A stretch of 64,000 nt of DNA from Musa acuminata AAA Group (GCF_036884655.1 NC_088338.1:3726001-3790000); one strand, 5' to 3'. Shown: positions 1 to 20,049, counted from the stretch's first letter. Translations and numbers: made by a program. Notes: generated by a model from the letters alone, not told the origin.

Positions 1-924
1 ACGACCATCGAGATATGTCTAGAAGAAGCACAAGGGTCGATGAATTAGAAACGTAAAAAAAATATTACTATACTTAAATTATTTGAGAAAAATTAAAAAT
101 TATATGAGGAATATTTTTATATAGAACTCGAACAAGTATTAAAGTCAAACGAGAAGTTAATTTGAAGGTTGATTACGTAAAATCACTGACCATTATTCGA
201 TCAAAGAGGCATCCGATCAAACTTAGGATGTTCAATCTGACATTAACAAGATATGAGAGAATGTCAATCTATATATTACTGTACATGATAGAAAAGAAAA
301 TGATTTGAGCGTATTGTTTATCTAAAATTAATCTCTTTTTTTTTTTAACTCCGCTTTCATTCGAACCACGACTCTAATTTGATATATGAGTTAGGTTAGA
401 TAAGATGCCACTAAGGAAGAAACATGTAATGACGTACATGAGGAGGAGGCATTCGGGCCAATCCGCTTTAGGAGATGCTGTGGTCCCAGGTGGGTCCCAC
501 TGTCGTCTTCACCGCCCTAACTCCTGCTGTCGTTTCGCGCCGCAGCTCACAATCGGAAAGTGTGCGGCTTCTACGACACGTCGAAGGCCATGGTATAAAG
601 TACCAATTAATGGGTGGACGCGTGGTCTTCTTCCAATTAAATGGTGACATAGATACGTAAATTATTGTAGTCTCCCACCCACCACCCAAAAAGAAATTTT
701 TTGGGCGAATTTCCAAAAAAAAAATATATTAACTTCAAAGTGTTTTTTTCTATAGATTATCCTAAGTTAAAAAATTTATAAAATATTTTTAAAAAAATAA
801 TTATTTTACTCGTGTCTGTCATTATCCTCCATCCTGCCTTCATTCATTCATGCTCGATCGTATATTTACTCATATTTGATCATGCTTTTACTCCATTAAT
901 TATCCCCTTCCTGATTAGGTGACC

Positions 925-985
925 GGGTTAGGTGAAAACCTGATTGGGACTAGTGGGCTGGTTGGGTAGAAACCTGGTTAGGACT
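925..985. repeat. Degenerate direct repeat, two units
   Basis: Two roughly 26-base units (925-951 and 960-985) share the order GGTTrGGT, gAAACCTGrTT, GGACT. They lie beside an AT-rich block that resembles the right end of the inverted-end element at 33530-34045. They may be sub-terminal repeats of a decayed transposon. Confidence 0.45.
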
Positions 986-1263
986 GAGGTTACAATGAAA
1001 ATTTTTATAATTATAAAAGTAAAATATTTTTTCATACGGATAAAGATAGTCTATAAAAATCTTTCGAATTTGGGATGCTATGGGAGAAAAAAAACCAGAA
1101 TTCACCAAAAAAAAAATTATCACTATACAATTATATAAAGTTTTAGATGCAAAAATAATAATATGTTTTCCACTTAATATGTTTCACATAAAGTCACTTA
1201 TACTAAGAGTATAAATAATATTTGAACTTAATTTAAAAATTATGTTTAATAATAGAAAATAAT

Positions 1264-1363
1264 TATACTCGAATAATTGAGATATTCAATCTAGTGATTT
1301 TGTAGTTATCTTTAAATTTATGTTATATATATTTATATTGAATATCTCAATTATATGAGTAAA
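1264..1363. repeat. AT-rich inverted repeat (hairpin)
   Basis: The left arm 1264-1290 and right arm 1337-1363 are near-perfect reverse complements, with the core ATAATTGAGATATTCAAT in the left arm. A loop of about 46 bases separates them. The core 18 bases pair without mismatch. It could be a MITE remnant or a matrix-type AT hairpin; no flanking target duplication was recognised. Confidence 0.6.
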
Positions 1364-1384
1364 TTTAAAATTAAAAAAAACCTT

Positions 1385-1715
1385 ATAACTTTGAGTTTTT
1401 TACACTTTTGAATTTTTCTTAATTGTTATATAAAAAGATCATTTCACCCCTAACAATTTAAAAAATATTATGCTTAATCTATCGATCATTGTGTTACCAA
1501 ACAGCTCGACCCGTCCACAAAGACATAGGTGATCGGGCACTAGGTAGAGGAGGGCGCTCGATAGAGCTAGTAAGCATAAAATCACTAGGAGTAAGACGGA
1601 GGGAGGCAACTGGTGGAGGCATGAAAAAGGATAATGATTGATCAAGATAAAATATTTATTTAAAAAAAAAGGAGAGCTTTGCAAAACACATAAAGTTTGA
1701 AAATTTTGAGAATGT
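1385..1715. mobile_element. Possible small non-autonomous element with AT ends and a GC core
   Basis: An AT-rich left end containing GATCATTTCACCCCTA is followed by a GC-rich core (about 1490-1620) and a purine- and AT-rich right end. The left end resembles GATCATTTTACCCTT in the clearer element at 33530-34045. The inverted match between its own two ends is weak, so this is a tentative family assignment. Confidence 0.3.
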
Positions 1716-3563
1716 ATCATATATATATTTATAATTTAAAAAAAACAATAGTACTTGAATTATCATTTGAGTTAATCACTATACATATATACTTATACGC
1801 TATAATTAAAAATTTCCTATGATTGATATTAAAACTACACATCATATTCTACATATTATAATAAGGAATTAGATGTATAATGTACTTGAGATGAATTCTT
1901 ATTTAAACTTCAAAAGTTTGATATTTGGATTATGATATCTTTCAAGCTATTTTTCACATATCTTATTGCTTTAAAATTATTTATAAAAAATATTTTTTTC
2001 ATAAACTAATACAGTTCTGAATGTTTTTGGATCAGTGATGAATTTGTGGAAACAAATAAAAAATAAAATAAAAATAAGTGACAGAGGTTGAAAACATTGC
2101 AGTTTACTTTGAGGCAGAAAACTGAAAAAGCTGAATAAATAGGCTTTCTAAGGGAAAAAGGGGAAAGTAAATAACTCTTTTTAGGTAAGTGACTCTAATA
2201 TCTTTATATCTTTGTCATCAAAGTATTCTAATATACTTTTTTTAATACCTGTTAGATAAATGCTTTGAAAAAATAATTGAAAAGTAGAGTATATTACTCT
2301 TCATCAAGTAAAATTTGTTTTGAATTTCCTTTAAATCAATTTTTCAAGAGATAAAGTTGATGGGAAGAACAGTATTATTACCTTTATTTCATCTTTGTCG
2401 TCATTAAAGTACATTTAATTTGTTTTATATCCTTTTACGTCAATCCTCTAAAGAAAAGTTGATGGAAAAGAAAATAAAGGCGCCATCTTCGTAAAGGAAA
2501 AGTGCACAATAATGATAATTGAATTAATAATGATATTATAATTCATAAGCTATGATCTCATCAAAATATCATCTCACGGATAATTACAATTATCTTTAGT
2601 ATCTTGATCTCTATACTTTCAAAATTATATTATGATATATGTAATTATGAAAATAAAATATTAAATTCGTTTAAAATATAATTTTATAAAATTAAAAATT
2701 AAGAGAGATGAGGTTTATTAAAGTAATGAGGCAAATGTTTCACTTACATAAATATAGAAATATCATAATATTTGAAAATATAAAGATCAAAATATTAATG
2801 ATAACTAATTATAAGATATAATATATAATTAGTATTAATCTCATATATTAACATGACATTTGGTTTAGTATGATACATAATTAAAAAAGCAAAACATAAA
2901 ATCCACCATGAAGTTTACATTTGTACATATCAAACATGACAAATGTCAAGTCTTTGATACTTACTTAAGACAGTAGCATTTTTTTTCTTTTTTAGCATTC
3001 CATTTACTTGGTTTATTTTAATTAAGTTGATGTACCTTTCATCCATGTTTGATGCAAAATTGGATAAAAAATTAATCATCTATGTCTAATTTAATTTCAC
3101 ATACCTAAATAGTTAGTATGATTTGGTTTTATTGAGTATCAGATATATATAGCTCGAATAATCTTAAATCAAAAATAAAATATTAGTAAAACATAAAATG
3201 ATTTATATTAAGAAAGGCTAATTAATATATTAAAAAAATAGAATATGGGTAAAAAATAAAAACAATTTTGAGGATAATGATTCACGGATCATGTTATGTT
3301 GACCAAGAAGTCAAAATTCACAAAAATAGATCGATTAAGACCCACAGAACCCACGCTAAATTTAGCCTACAGACCGGTCAACGCCTCCCCTTCCTTTGCT
3401 CCCCGCCCTCTGCACTCTCGAAGCCCAACCCATACAAAGACGAAGAACCAGCCATGTCTTTCTCCACCCATTCACGACTCCAACCTTCGTCTCGTTCTTC
3501 GACAGAAGCACGATGATCCTCTCGACGTCAACGTCGCCTCGGTGAGTGATCTCGCCGTCGTTG

Positions 3564-10134
<6,571 letters not shown>

Positions 10135-12685
10135 TCTCTAACCACATACAGGTTCTGTCAAAATAAACTCTTCTCTTGCCATAAATTGAATGTGGAAAAG
10201 GATGGTGTTAAAGATTTTGATGGCATTCATTTACTACGAATCATAAAAATTTGAACTGAAATGTGAAGAAAATTTGGCACAGTGTTCGGTCTTTGTTGAA
10301 ACTGATTACTTTCATTTTAATTTCAGCTTGGCACGGTCTGATTCAGACAACACAAGCTTCTGACTTTGCTTCGATAAATTGTATTCTGACAAAGAACAAG
10401 CCTCGGACCGAACCATACATCTCAGGACTTGTGTAAAGAAGAGTTTGAGTTCTGCAATCCATTAAAATGTGCCCCGGCTCTTTTCTCCTTCCATTTCAGC
10501 TGCACTCCCATCACCTTGTTGAAAAAATGAAGCTGGTGGAGAAAGAAAAGATATGGAGGGAGATACAAAGTCAACCTCATGTTGCATCTGCAGTCTGATT
10601 CATTAGAAAGGACAGCATAGGAATAATAGTCTTTGGTAGAAGAACATCCTCAGGGAAGTGGAAGTCATGAGAAGCCTTCCATGCCATGCAGGGATAAAGA
10701 GTTGTACTCATTTCATGTTTCTTATTTCTTTTGCTTAGTGTTTCACTTGGCATTTCTCCAGCTTTAATAGCTGTAACACAGTCAGAAGTATATGAGTTGC
10801 TTGTTATCCATCTATATTTCATGTACATGAAAATTAAACAGCCAAAATGAGAAGATGGTTTAATTACTCTTCACTTTTACAAGCATTATTTCTTCTTTTA
10901 TTATTTAATTATTAGTTGATACTCTAAAAAACACTAAATATCCTTAAAAACTCATCATAATTATAAAAATATTAGAGATATTTTAGGCATTTTATAATTT
11001 TGTATTTTTTTACTCTTAACTAATAATGTTAACCAGGATTAGCCATGATTAACCTAAGTTATCTGCATGAATAGTGAAAGAGGGACACATGAAATGTTTT
11101 TGGAGGTATGTACATGCTATATCAAAATTTGTTAGGGAAAATAAGCTATTCCAAAAATTTTAAAAAAGTAGATATGTAAAAACAATTGTGTTTATTGTGA
11201 GGTAACTTATTTTTGTTATTTAGTAAGTGGAATAAAATACTCAACTAAACCATTTTATGTCCCCAAAATGTGTAATAGAGATTGTACTCATCCTTGTATT
11301 GATTCAAAGAACAAATAGGTCAGCTCAATCTCTATTTCTTCCATGCATGTAGAACAGTTCAACACAATACAACTAATCATCCTTTTTGCTTTGGATGTCA
11401 TGGAAGCTTATGTTCATGGATTGATGAGTGTGCATCCTTGCATTTTTGCTAATATGGACAACTAGGCTTGATACAGAGCTACGGCCTTAAATATTGTCCA
11501 CGATGCGTTTATTATTATTATTATTTAATAATGATAAATGATAGACACGATATTCGAGTCAGAAAACTTACAAGAAACTGTCAAAATCTTTACCAGTTAA
11601 ACTAATATTCAAAATAAATTTATTTATAAAAAATATTATAGAAAATAAAAATATTGTAGAAAGATACAGTTATTATTTATAATAGATAGATATAAATTTT
11701 ACCTATGTATATATAATTATCATAATCTGGCTAAATCTATGGATCAAATAGTCAGAGCATGAGTTTAATAAAAGATATAAATAAAATAAAATATATTAGA
11801 TTGAAAATATAAGACATACATGTAATATAATTTTTTATAATAAAATTGAAGAAAATGAAAGGAGCAAAGCAAGACGTAAATATAATTTTCTAATATCATT
11901 CTTATAATTAAAAAGACATGAATATTATTAAAAAATTTGAAAATCTAAATAAAAAACATTTTGATTTTTTTCAAAGTTTAAGTGGTCTAATTAGTGAACC
12001 ACAGACCTATTCGATCTATGTTTTATAACTATATATTTTTATATAAGATTTTATGAACGAATCGTCGTAAAGTTTGAAGTGACAAATTTGCCCTCATAAG
12101 CTTAGACATCCTTTCAAGATTACATAACTACAATTAGCATAAACTCGCTTGAATTAAAGAAATACATAAAATCATAAAATACCTAAAAACTCATGAATAT
12201 ATTATCATTATCAACAAAAATTAAAGAATTTAAGATTACCCTAAGTGTGCACGCAAGTTCGTTAGCTTGAAGGATTTATATTCTACACGTAGGGTTGATT
12301 TAAAATATATTTTTATTATAAAAAATATATCAGATAAGATTTTGAAGTGTAAGATTAATGAATATATATATATATAATCTATTTTTCTAAAATAAAAGTA
12401 TAGGTATATATACACACACACATACCTATAGGTATATAAAATCTTTTTTTATTAATTAAAAATATTAAGCATATATATATATTATATATCTTTTTTCTTA
12501 AATAAAAGTATAAGTATACGACGGCGTGCTGAGAAAGGAGAGAGAGAGCCGAGAAGGATCTGATCGTGGTGAGGGTTTCTGTTCTCTTGCCACCCACCTT
12601 CTCTTCTCCTCGAGGCTCTCGCCATCGCGTCTGCCAGTGCGTGTGGACTCCCGACCCCATCGAGATTTGTTGGTCGGGGTGGAGA
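10135..12685. other. Kinase 3' UTR and AT-rich spacer before the PUX7-like gene
   Basis: The first 700 bases probably hold the kinase 3' UTR; possible 3'-UTR acceptor-like sites are present, but no intron is certain. From about 10850 the sequence is AT-rich with no gene signal. Near 12360-12520 there are short TA and CA microsatellites and a diverged direct repeat containing AAATAAAAGTATA. From about 12520 the sequence becomes the GC-richer leader of the next gene. Confidence 0.6.
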
Positions 12686-15600
12686 ATGGAGACCCTCCCA
12701 ACGGCGGCGGATAAGCAGCAGCTCGTGTCGTCCTTCCTCGAGATCGCGCTCGGCCAGACCCCTGAGACCGCTACGCAGTTCCTTCAGGTTCGGTTCCCCA
12801 CTCCTTTTGGATGAGTTACCCTTTTATACGGTTCTTGATTGCTCGATGGATGTTGGCTTGGTACAAATCGTAGGCCACATCATCCAAAATCCTCCCAAAC
12901 TCGAGGTTTTCCTTTCTCCTCTTTTCTTCCCTCCCCGCCCCCCCTCCTTCTCTTGATTCACTGGAGGCTAGCAATGAGGAAATCAGTCTATGTGGCTGCG
13001 CGCCTTGGACCAATCCATCATGGAGGATCTGGTGTTGATGTTGTTCGATCCGTTCTTTAGTTGGAGATTAAGTTGGGTTTAAAGAGTGGTGAGAGTTTTA
13101 GGGTTTTCTGTACAGTAGTATGTTCTTAATGTTCTGGATAAATTCGGCAGGCAACGGGTTGGAAGCTTGAGGAGGCTCTCCAACTCTTTTACGTCGGCAA
13201 TGAGGGTGGTGGGCTGGCGACGTCTTCCTTTCCGCCGCCTCCCACCGGAAGTCCTAGGTGAGTTTAAGGCAGCCATCGATGATAGTTCACTTCTTGTGGT
13301 GAGGAATTGTTCTGCAATTTCTCTACTTTTTGCAGCGAGCAGGAGAATGTTATGTCAAGCGGAAGTTTAGTGCAAGGTGCCCTCGAGGATGAAGTGCGTC
13401 CACCGTTACCTGTCAAAAGAGATACACTTTACGGGGATACACCTTTATTTAGGTTTGATTTTGTCGGCTCATATTGGTTTTGCAAAAACTTGCTATTAGT
13501 ATTTCTATGAAATTTTAATTGCTTGGACTGTGAATTATTATTATTTTTTACTCCAGTTGTTACTTCAAAATTAGTCCTGGAAGCCAAGATAGCATCAGAT
13601 AACATAAATATGATAAAAGAGTTTGCTTTTGCTGCAAAAGCTTCAGTATAATGACCGTACCTATTTTTCGTAGAAGACATGTCCTAGATAAAATATCCAA
13701 AATAGAGTTCATAAATAATTTATCTTGAGCCTTCAAGTAGAAAGTTGAAAACAACACAATAGGTAAGAAAGTTGCTTTAGTATCATGCTCTGAAGTTTCC
13801 TGGTAGTTAGCTGACTCGTATCAAACATAGATGTAACTTTAGGAAGTTTGGTTGTGGAGGGAACAACCAATTTGTTTGAAAAGAATGTATGAAGCTAACC
13901 TTTTGAAGAACATGGTCAGATTGTTTCTTATAACCAGCTTAAGCATGGAAAGAATTAAGAGCTTCTCTGTGGGTGGATGGCACAAAGATAGAGCTCGTAA
14001 TGTGCCAGGCTGAGACAGGCTTCTATATGATTCAGTAACATGAGGTGACCCTAAATAGTAGGCTCTCACAGTGCATATTTGTAGCTTTTACAAATGCTTC
14101 TGCAAGACACAGGAAATACCTCAAGATCAGTATTGCTAAAGCTTCTTTGGTACTTTGAACTGTCACATGCCAACCATCCCAATGCCACCATTGCTTGGGT
14201 CATTTCAGTAGCCTGAAAAGCACCTCTCCCGTCAATGCATCCGCAGCCCATGGTGCATCAACTGCTACCAGATCTGCTAATCAGTTTCCAGTCAACTCTT
14301 ATCATGGCCACCCTCCTAACTGTAGTTGATGAAGATACACATTCACAGCTCGTCTCCTTCCATGATTTTCACATGGAATTATACTTCCATGGCATCACCA
14401 TTTGCCTGACGCGACCACTGCCACTGGCATCATCTGGAATCCCAACTGGAAGATTGGCTGGAGTGTGATGATGGGAAGATGCAGATGTTGCTGGCTTACA
14501 TTTCCTTGCCGCTTTCTTCTCTGCTTCCGATCACAGAGGTCAGGGAGAATGACAATCCTCCTCGATTGGTAAAGCGTGGTAATGGTTACGATCTGGAGAG
14601 GGTATGCTTTTTAGATACGTTTGAGGTGGCTTTGGATCTGTTGTTTAAAATTAGGGCCCGAAGTATGACTATTTTGGAAAGTTAATTAGTTCTGAATATC
14701 ATTGAATTTTGAAGGTGGTTGGGAATCCATTTGAAGCCAAATGATGCTGGATAAAATTTTGAAGCCACTATTGATAAGTTGGAGTTCCTTTGGGTTACAG
14801 TTCAATTTTATATTTATATAGTGGTCTAGAAATAGAAAGCTAAGGGGAAATGTCAAGAACTGTTGAAATTTGAGAAGTTTTGAATTCAATACTTTTGGTG
14901 GAGTATTGCCTTATTTGTTAGTCTTTTCTCTTATCTTTTTTCTCTTATATTTTTTATTAGTAAAACTTAAACTGAGGTTGTGAAGATCATTGAATCTCAA
15001 TCTGAATGGTCCATGCGAATTTACCAAAATCAGCCTGAAACCATTGTAGGGCCTTCCCTGAGTGAAATTAATAAATTTGTAACACTTGAGTCTTAGCCTT
15101 GGTCCCAAAAAGTTGAGCAATTTTTATGCAGCATACCTCCATAGCACATTTTTGCTACAATGGTTTGTTGCTCAGAAACTTGGTTAACTACAATTTGCTA
15201 GTGAACTTGGTCAGTGACTAAGAAGAAAGGGAGGGTCAGGAAGATGCCATCTATCCAGTGTTTCCCACTCAGTCTACTGCTAGTATGCTGTTACCACTGG
15301 GAACTGAAAGGAGGAAGAGAGAGATGGAGATGCAGCCATTACTTTCATGATAAGTTTTTAGTTTCAAAGAAACCCTCCTACCAAGTCTGTTAATTCTTTC
15401 ATGATTTTTTTTCCAATTAAGACAATATCTAATTAGTAAACAACTTGCCTATCCTATACTATAACCATATCAAGGCTCTTCGGTATCAGAAAGACTAAAA
15501 AAGAGATTATAATCTCCCTAAAATATCTAGGAAGTTTAAGGATAAAATTTGTTAAAAATTATTAAAATAGAAATCCTATTATACTCTTGTTCTAACTAGA

Positions 15601-18600
15601 GAACTAACAGATCCTACATGTCCTCTTTCAATTTTAATTGAAGTATATCATATGGGCCGGTGTATCACTTTGTTCTGTCTTTCCCATGGATGGTTTGAGT
15701 TTTGGCTTAGTACTTCATGATTTAAGTGAAACCTAAGGGCATTGCATTTTCTGGGTAGCTTTCAAATTGCATCAGGGGACCATTCTATGGGCATTATTCT
15801 TCTGGACTTGTTAAAATTTCAGAATCTGCCATAAACAAGCCAAAGGCTTTTATATTTATTGTGGTCTTTACCAATTTACTTTCTCCATGCCATGGTTTCC
15901 TTTTTTAGGTAGTAGTTATCCTTTAATTAAATTTATAGTTTTGGAAGTTAATTTTGGTTTGTTGTTGAGCATAGACATATCTTTTATGTTTTCTTTGACA
16001 TTGACCAGTGTGAATGCTTGCATGTTCCAACTATGAATTTACAAACTTATATATTTGTTTGTTGTTCTTACTGAACACCGGTGTTAATTCTTGCAAGTTC
16101 CAATTATGAATTTACAAACTTGTGTATCTTTGTTTGTTGCTCTTACTGAAGGTGGCATTTTAGTTCATCTTTTTATTCCTTCTTTAGCTTTTGTTTGGTT
16201 TGCCCCTTAACCCTACTTGCAATGAATGCTTTCCTTGAATTTTTTTCCCTATCCGTTTGGCCCTTTAAGGATTGCACCACAAAATATCATTTATTCTTTA
16301 GAATTGAATCATTTCCAAAATCAAGCATTGCTTTCTTCTACGTGTTTGAATACATATTTTCTAATCTTTTGTCCACCATTTGGTGCATGATTTTATTATC
16401 ATTCCACTATTAACGATTGCATAAGTTAATCTCCTTTTTTATTGTTGAACCTCAGGCATCAATCAAGTGCAATGGTTGCGTTCCGCAATTTTGATGAGGA
16501 GTCAAAACGATCTGCTGTTTGGGAATCAAATGAAAGTTCTGCATCAACAGCCAATGGTTCCCGTGATAACCTTGCTTCTTTATATAGTCCACCTTTTGCT
16601 TTGATGTACCAAGGATCTTTTGACCAGGTGAGCAAAATATGTTGCAGAGCTCTCTTGTTTCTTAGTTAAACAGTAGTGTTTCTTCTATTAATTCAAACGA
16701 CAAATTTTTCTACTTGTTTAGATAAGGTTGGAAATCTTGGTGATCGATAACCAGATTGGTACAATTTCAATATGAAATCTGTGTACCAACACTCAGTACG
16801 GGTTGATATGGCACCTGCTGAAGAGAAAGAGGGAGAGAAGAGGGGAGGAAGAGGAGGTGGAAGAGAGGGGGAGGGAGGGTTTTAAAGACCAAGAACATGG
16901 ATTTACCACTTTGGAGATCCATTTTACACTATTTTATTAAATTTATGATAGAATGTCCACTTGTTGCACATCGCAATTTCATTTTTCTTACTTGTGGATC
17001 ACTTTGTAACACTTGACTGGAGTTTCATCTGTCGCACATAAATTAATAATGTGGTAGTAGATGAGGAACCCATGTCACGATTTGACCTGTGAGCTGGACC
17101 CTGCCTTCTTGTTCTGTGCTGAACAGGAGACTCTGCTTAGACATCCTTTTTTTTAAACATAAAATGCTTGATTCTTTCAGCTGAAAGTTATATTGGAAGA
17201 TATTGGAAATTCTTTTGAGAGCCTTAAGGCCCCCCTGCAAAAGGGAACATGACCATCACATCACCATTATGCATGGAGTTTTGCCTGCTATTTCATCCCT
17301 TCTCATGTGCTAATCAGATGTTGGAGAATGGGATCATCAGGCCACCTCATTGTCCTGACTCATCCTCGATATTGCTAGTGAAGAAAAAAGGTAGGACTTG
17401 ATGCTTTTACATAGACTAGAGGAAGTTAATGACCTTAGAGTGAAGAACTACATTCCAGTGATGGATGATTTGTTGGTTAAGTGGAGCTTGCTACTTTCCA
17501 ATGATGAATCTTTAGTTGGCCTACTATTTAGATTTGTGTCTAGTCAGATGATATGGAGATGACAATTTTTAGGGCCCCCAATGGCATTACAAGTTCTTGG
17601 TCATGCCCTTTGGGTTGACCAAAAGACCATTGACTTTCTGGGGTCTCATATATACATCTTAGTCTGCATTTGCAGATCTGTTGTCTTTTTGACGTTTTTT
17701 TTTGTTCTACAATCCGACCTGGAATGAACAATTGAGTAGCTGTTGGAGATTTTACATTAGCACCATGTCTTATAATATTGAGCAAGTGCACTATAAATTT
17801 CGCATTAGTAAGTTGCTCGAGGCACATCAATAGTGATATAGGTTGCGTTGGACTGGCCCATTCCCAACTGACCAGTTTCTGCATATGGTTTGTCTGTGGA
17901 TGTGGACAATCGACAGCACTCTTAATGACTCTTCTGATGAAGGATAGTTTCTCTTATATGTGACGTTTCAAAACTATGAAGAAGGCTACAGTATCCAGAT
18001 GCATGCTTGTGCTTCCATGTTTTGATAGGTCATTTGATATCAAGATAGATGCTTCTGATATGGGGATTGATTGACGTATTGATTCTTTATCATCAGAAAT
18101 CTGTATTTCCTGAAGCAGTTCATTGACCTCAATAAAGTGAAAGCATGTGTTTTCTCACATGATTGAGGTGGATCCAATTGTATGAGCTGTTTCGTGACTG
18201 GACTTTATGACTTTAATCATGTCATATTAAGAATGATATGAGCTTCTTTTAATCATCTTATTCTGTAAATATCAATTGGATTTTGTAACCCTGATGTATT
18301 TCTTCTATGCATTATTGGTTGCGCTGCTTCATTGTTTGTGTAGGCAAAGATCGAGGCTTCCCTTCAGGGTAAGTGGTTATTAATCAATTTGCAGTCCAAT
18401 GAAGAATTCAGCTCACACATGGTAATTGTCTTTAACTTGTGTTTTTTTTTTCTGTGATTTAATTTTTACGAGATTGTCACGTTATGCTCTGTGTTGAAGC
18501 TTAACCGTGATACATGGTCCAATGAAGCTGTGGCACAAACAATTCGGACCAATTTCATCTTCTGGCAGGTTAGTCTGTTTTATTTATAGTGCATATATTA

Positions 18601-19280
18601 GTGTAGACATCTGATTTCCTTGGGTATTTACCTTATCAACTATCAAATCAATTGCGGGTTCTATTTGATTTGGCAATTTCTTAAGACTTAGTCACAGTTC
18701 CCTATTTATCTGTTTGGAGTTCTTGCTGCTTTATGTTGCATTTGTTATGAGAATCTCAGGTGTACTATGATACTAGTGAGGGGAAGAAGGTCTGCACCTA
18801 CTACAACTTGATTACTCTTCCTGCTGTTCTTGTCATCGATCCCATTACTGGACAAAAAATGCGCGCATGGAGTGGTATGGTACATCCAGAGCGTTTGCTG
18901 GAGGTACTAGTAATACAAAGTTCGGGTGACCTGTAATTACATTAGTGATCCTGTAGGATCTGAGCCTACTAGCAAACTGCTCATGCAGATTTATTAAACT
19001 AAGAGCTGTGTTTTTGGTTCTTCCTTAATTATGATAGCCTTTTCTATGTAGGATTTGCTTCCATTTCTAGACAAAGGTCCCAAGGAGCATCATACTTTTC
19101 TTCCTCAGAAACGTCCAAGAGTTGCCCATGATTCTGCTCCTAATAACATACTAGGTAAGTCAGACAATGCTTATTCTATAAAACAGATTTCTTGAACTAA
19201 ATTTTTTATTTACTTTATGCTCCTTATCGACTGCTGTTTATGGTGCAGAAAAATTCATGTCTGCTTCCCGACAAGGCACA

Positions 19281-19315
<35 letters not shown>

Positions 19316-20049
19316 TTCTTTCTTGAACTTTTTGAAATACAAATAAACTAGAAAGGTCATTTAATTTTGCATCAAATAGGGCAAGCAAAATAATAGTGCT
19401 GTTGGCTTTAGCGACTATATTGTCACACTCCTGTGAACTAAAACTCAGTAAACAGTGAATAAGAAGCATATATGTCATAGACAAAAAAAATTTCAACTTG
19501 GTTTATCATAATTCACTACGTTCTCTTTGTTTTAGACAAAGAAGCCGTGGAGGAGGATGTAGAGGTTCTGCAGGCGATAGCAGCCTCCATGGAGGATGCC
19601 AAAAGCCCTCCTAGGCCACCTGTAACTGATGATGATCCTAAACCTGAGAAAGATGGTGAAACCAGCTCAAACGGAAACCTGACTTATCCACCTCTTCCTG
19701 AAGAACCAAAAGGAAGCAAAGAACTTTGCAGAGTCGGGATTCGTCTCCCAGATGGCTGTAGAATCCAGAGAAAATTTCTTCGAACTGATCCAATAAAGGT
19801 ACCAGATGCAGTTGGAGTTTTCTATATACTTGCTCTCCATACCTCTCAGTCGAAGCTCCACATAATCTTTGTCAACCCATGCAGCTTTTATGGTCTTTCT
19901 GCTCCTCTAAGTTAGAGGATGGACAAAGACGACCTTTCCACTTTACGCAAGCCATTCCTGGTGCATCAAAGAGTCTCGAATACGAGAGCAACTCAAACTT
20001 TGAAGAAGCAGGTTTATCAAATTCAATGATCACCTTGGTTTGGGATTGA
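12686..20049 (+). CDS. PUX7: Plant UBX domain protein, PUX7-like (UBA-like, UAS, UBX)
   Basis: Adaptor expected to link ubiquitinated substrates to the Cdc48/p97 ATPase. Exons: 12686-12787, 13151-13257, 13336-13452, 16456-16627, 18344-18421, 18500-18568, 18760-18903, 19052-19154, 19536-19798, 19885-20049; 1320 nt, 439 aa. Residues 5-50 form a UBA-like helical domain (SFLEIALGQTPETATQFLQ). Residues about 160-275 form the thioredoxin-like UAS domain (GKWLLINLQS, LPAVLVIDPITG). A ubiquitin-interacting-like helix lies at about 303-319. Residues about 355-439 form the UBX domain (RVGIRLPDGCRIQRKF, ending SMITLVWD). Domain order and length suit the PUX7 family; this assignment comes from recognised motifs, not a search. 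Intron 3 exceeds 3 kb, and intron 4 contains a decayed gypsy pol fragment. Splice sites are all GT-AG. Confidence 0.92.
16017..16150. repeat. Direct repeat, two units with a period of about 73 bp
   Basis: Units 16017-16075 and 16090-16150 share CTTGCA, GTTCCAA, TATGAATTTACAAACTT, TTTGTTTGTTG and CTTACTGAA with few differences. They lie in intron 3 of the PUX7-like gene. Confidence 0.75.
17235..18075 (+). mobile_element. Decayed Ty3/gypsy pol fragment (RT to RNase H)
   Basis: Conceptual translation with frame changes gives reverse-transcriptase landmarks in the right order: MLENGIIRP and LLVKKKG (about 17320-17390), IPVMDDLL (about 17453-17477), YKFLVMPFGLTK (about 17588-17625). An RNase H start, FDIKIDASDMGI, lies at about 18023-18066. 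These match the typical gypsy pattern of IRPS, LVKKKDG, FPIP, FLVMPFGLTNAP and DAS. Stops and frameshifts break it, so it is a dead remnant. It sits in intron 4 of the PUX7-like gene in the sense direction. No LTRs were found around it. Confidence 0.75.
19284..19311. repeat. (TA)n microsatellite
   Basis: About 14 uninterrupted AT dinucleotides in intron 8 of the PUX7-like gene. Confidence 0.95.

Larger units (their letters stand above)
1..3563. other. AT-rich intergenic region upstream of the kinase gene
   Basis: No gene is supported here. The stretch is strongly AT-rich apart from GC-richer islands near 430-620 and 1490-1620. The short open frames in those islands overlap on both strands and match no family I recognise. 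Visible structures are a degenerate direct repeat (925-951 and 960-985), an AT hairpin (1264-1363) and a possible small inverted-end element (about 1385-1715). The last 200 bases before 3564 turn GC- and pyrimidine-rich and probably hold the kinase promoter and 5' UTR. No TATA box could be chosen with confidence. Confidence 0.6.

Noticed and set aside
405..716. Overlapping open frames of 60-80 codons on both strands
   Set aside because: They sit in a short GC-rich island, overlap each other, have no splice-compatible neighbours and show no recognisable motif.
17540..17884. 114-codon minus-strand frame in a PUX7 intron
   Set aside because: It is the complement of the decayed gypsy RT segment that reads on the plus strand.
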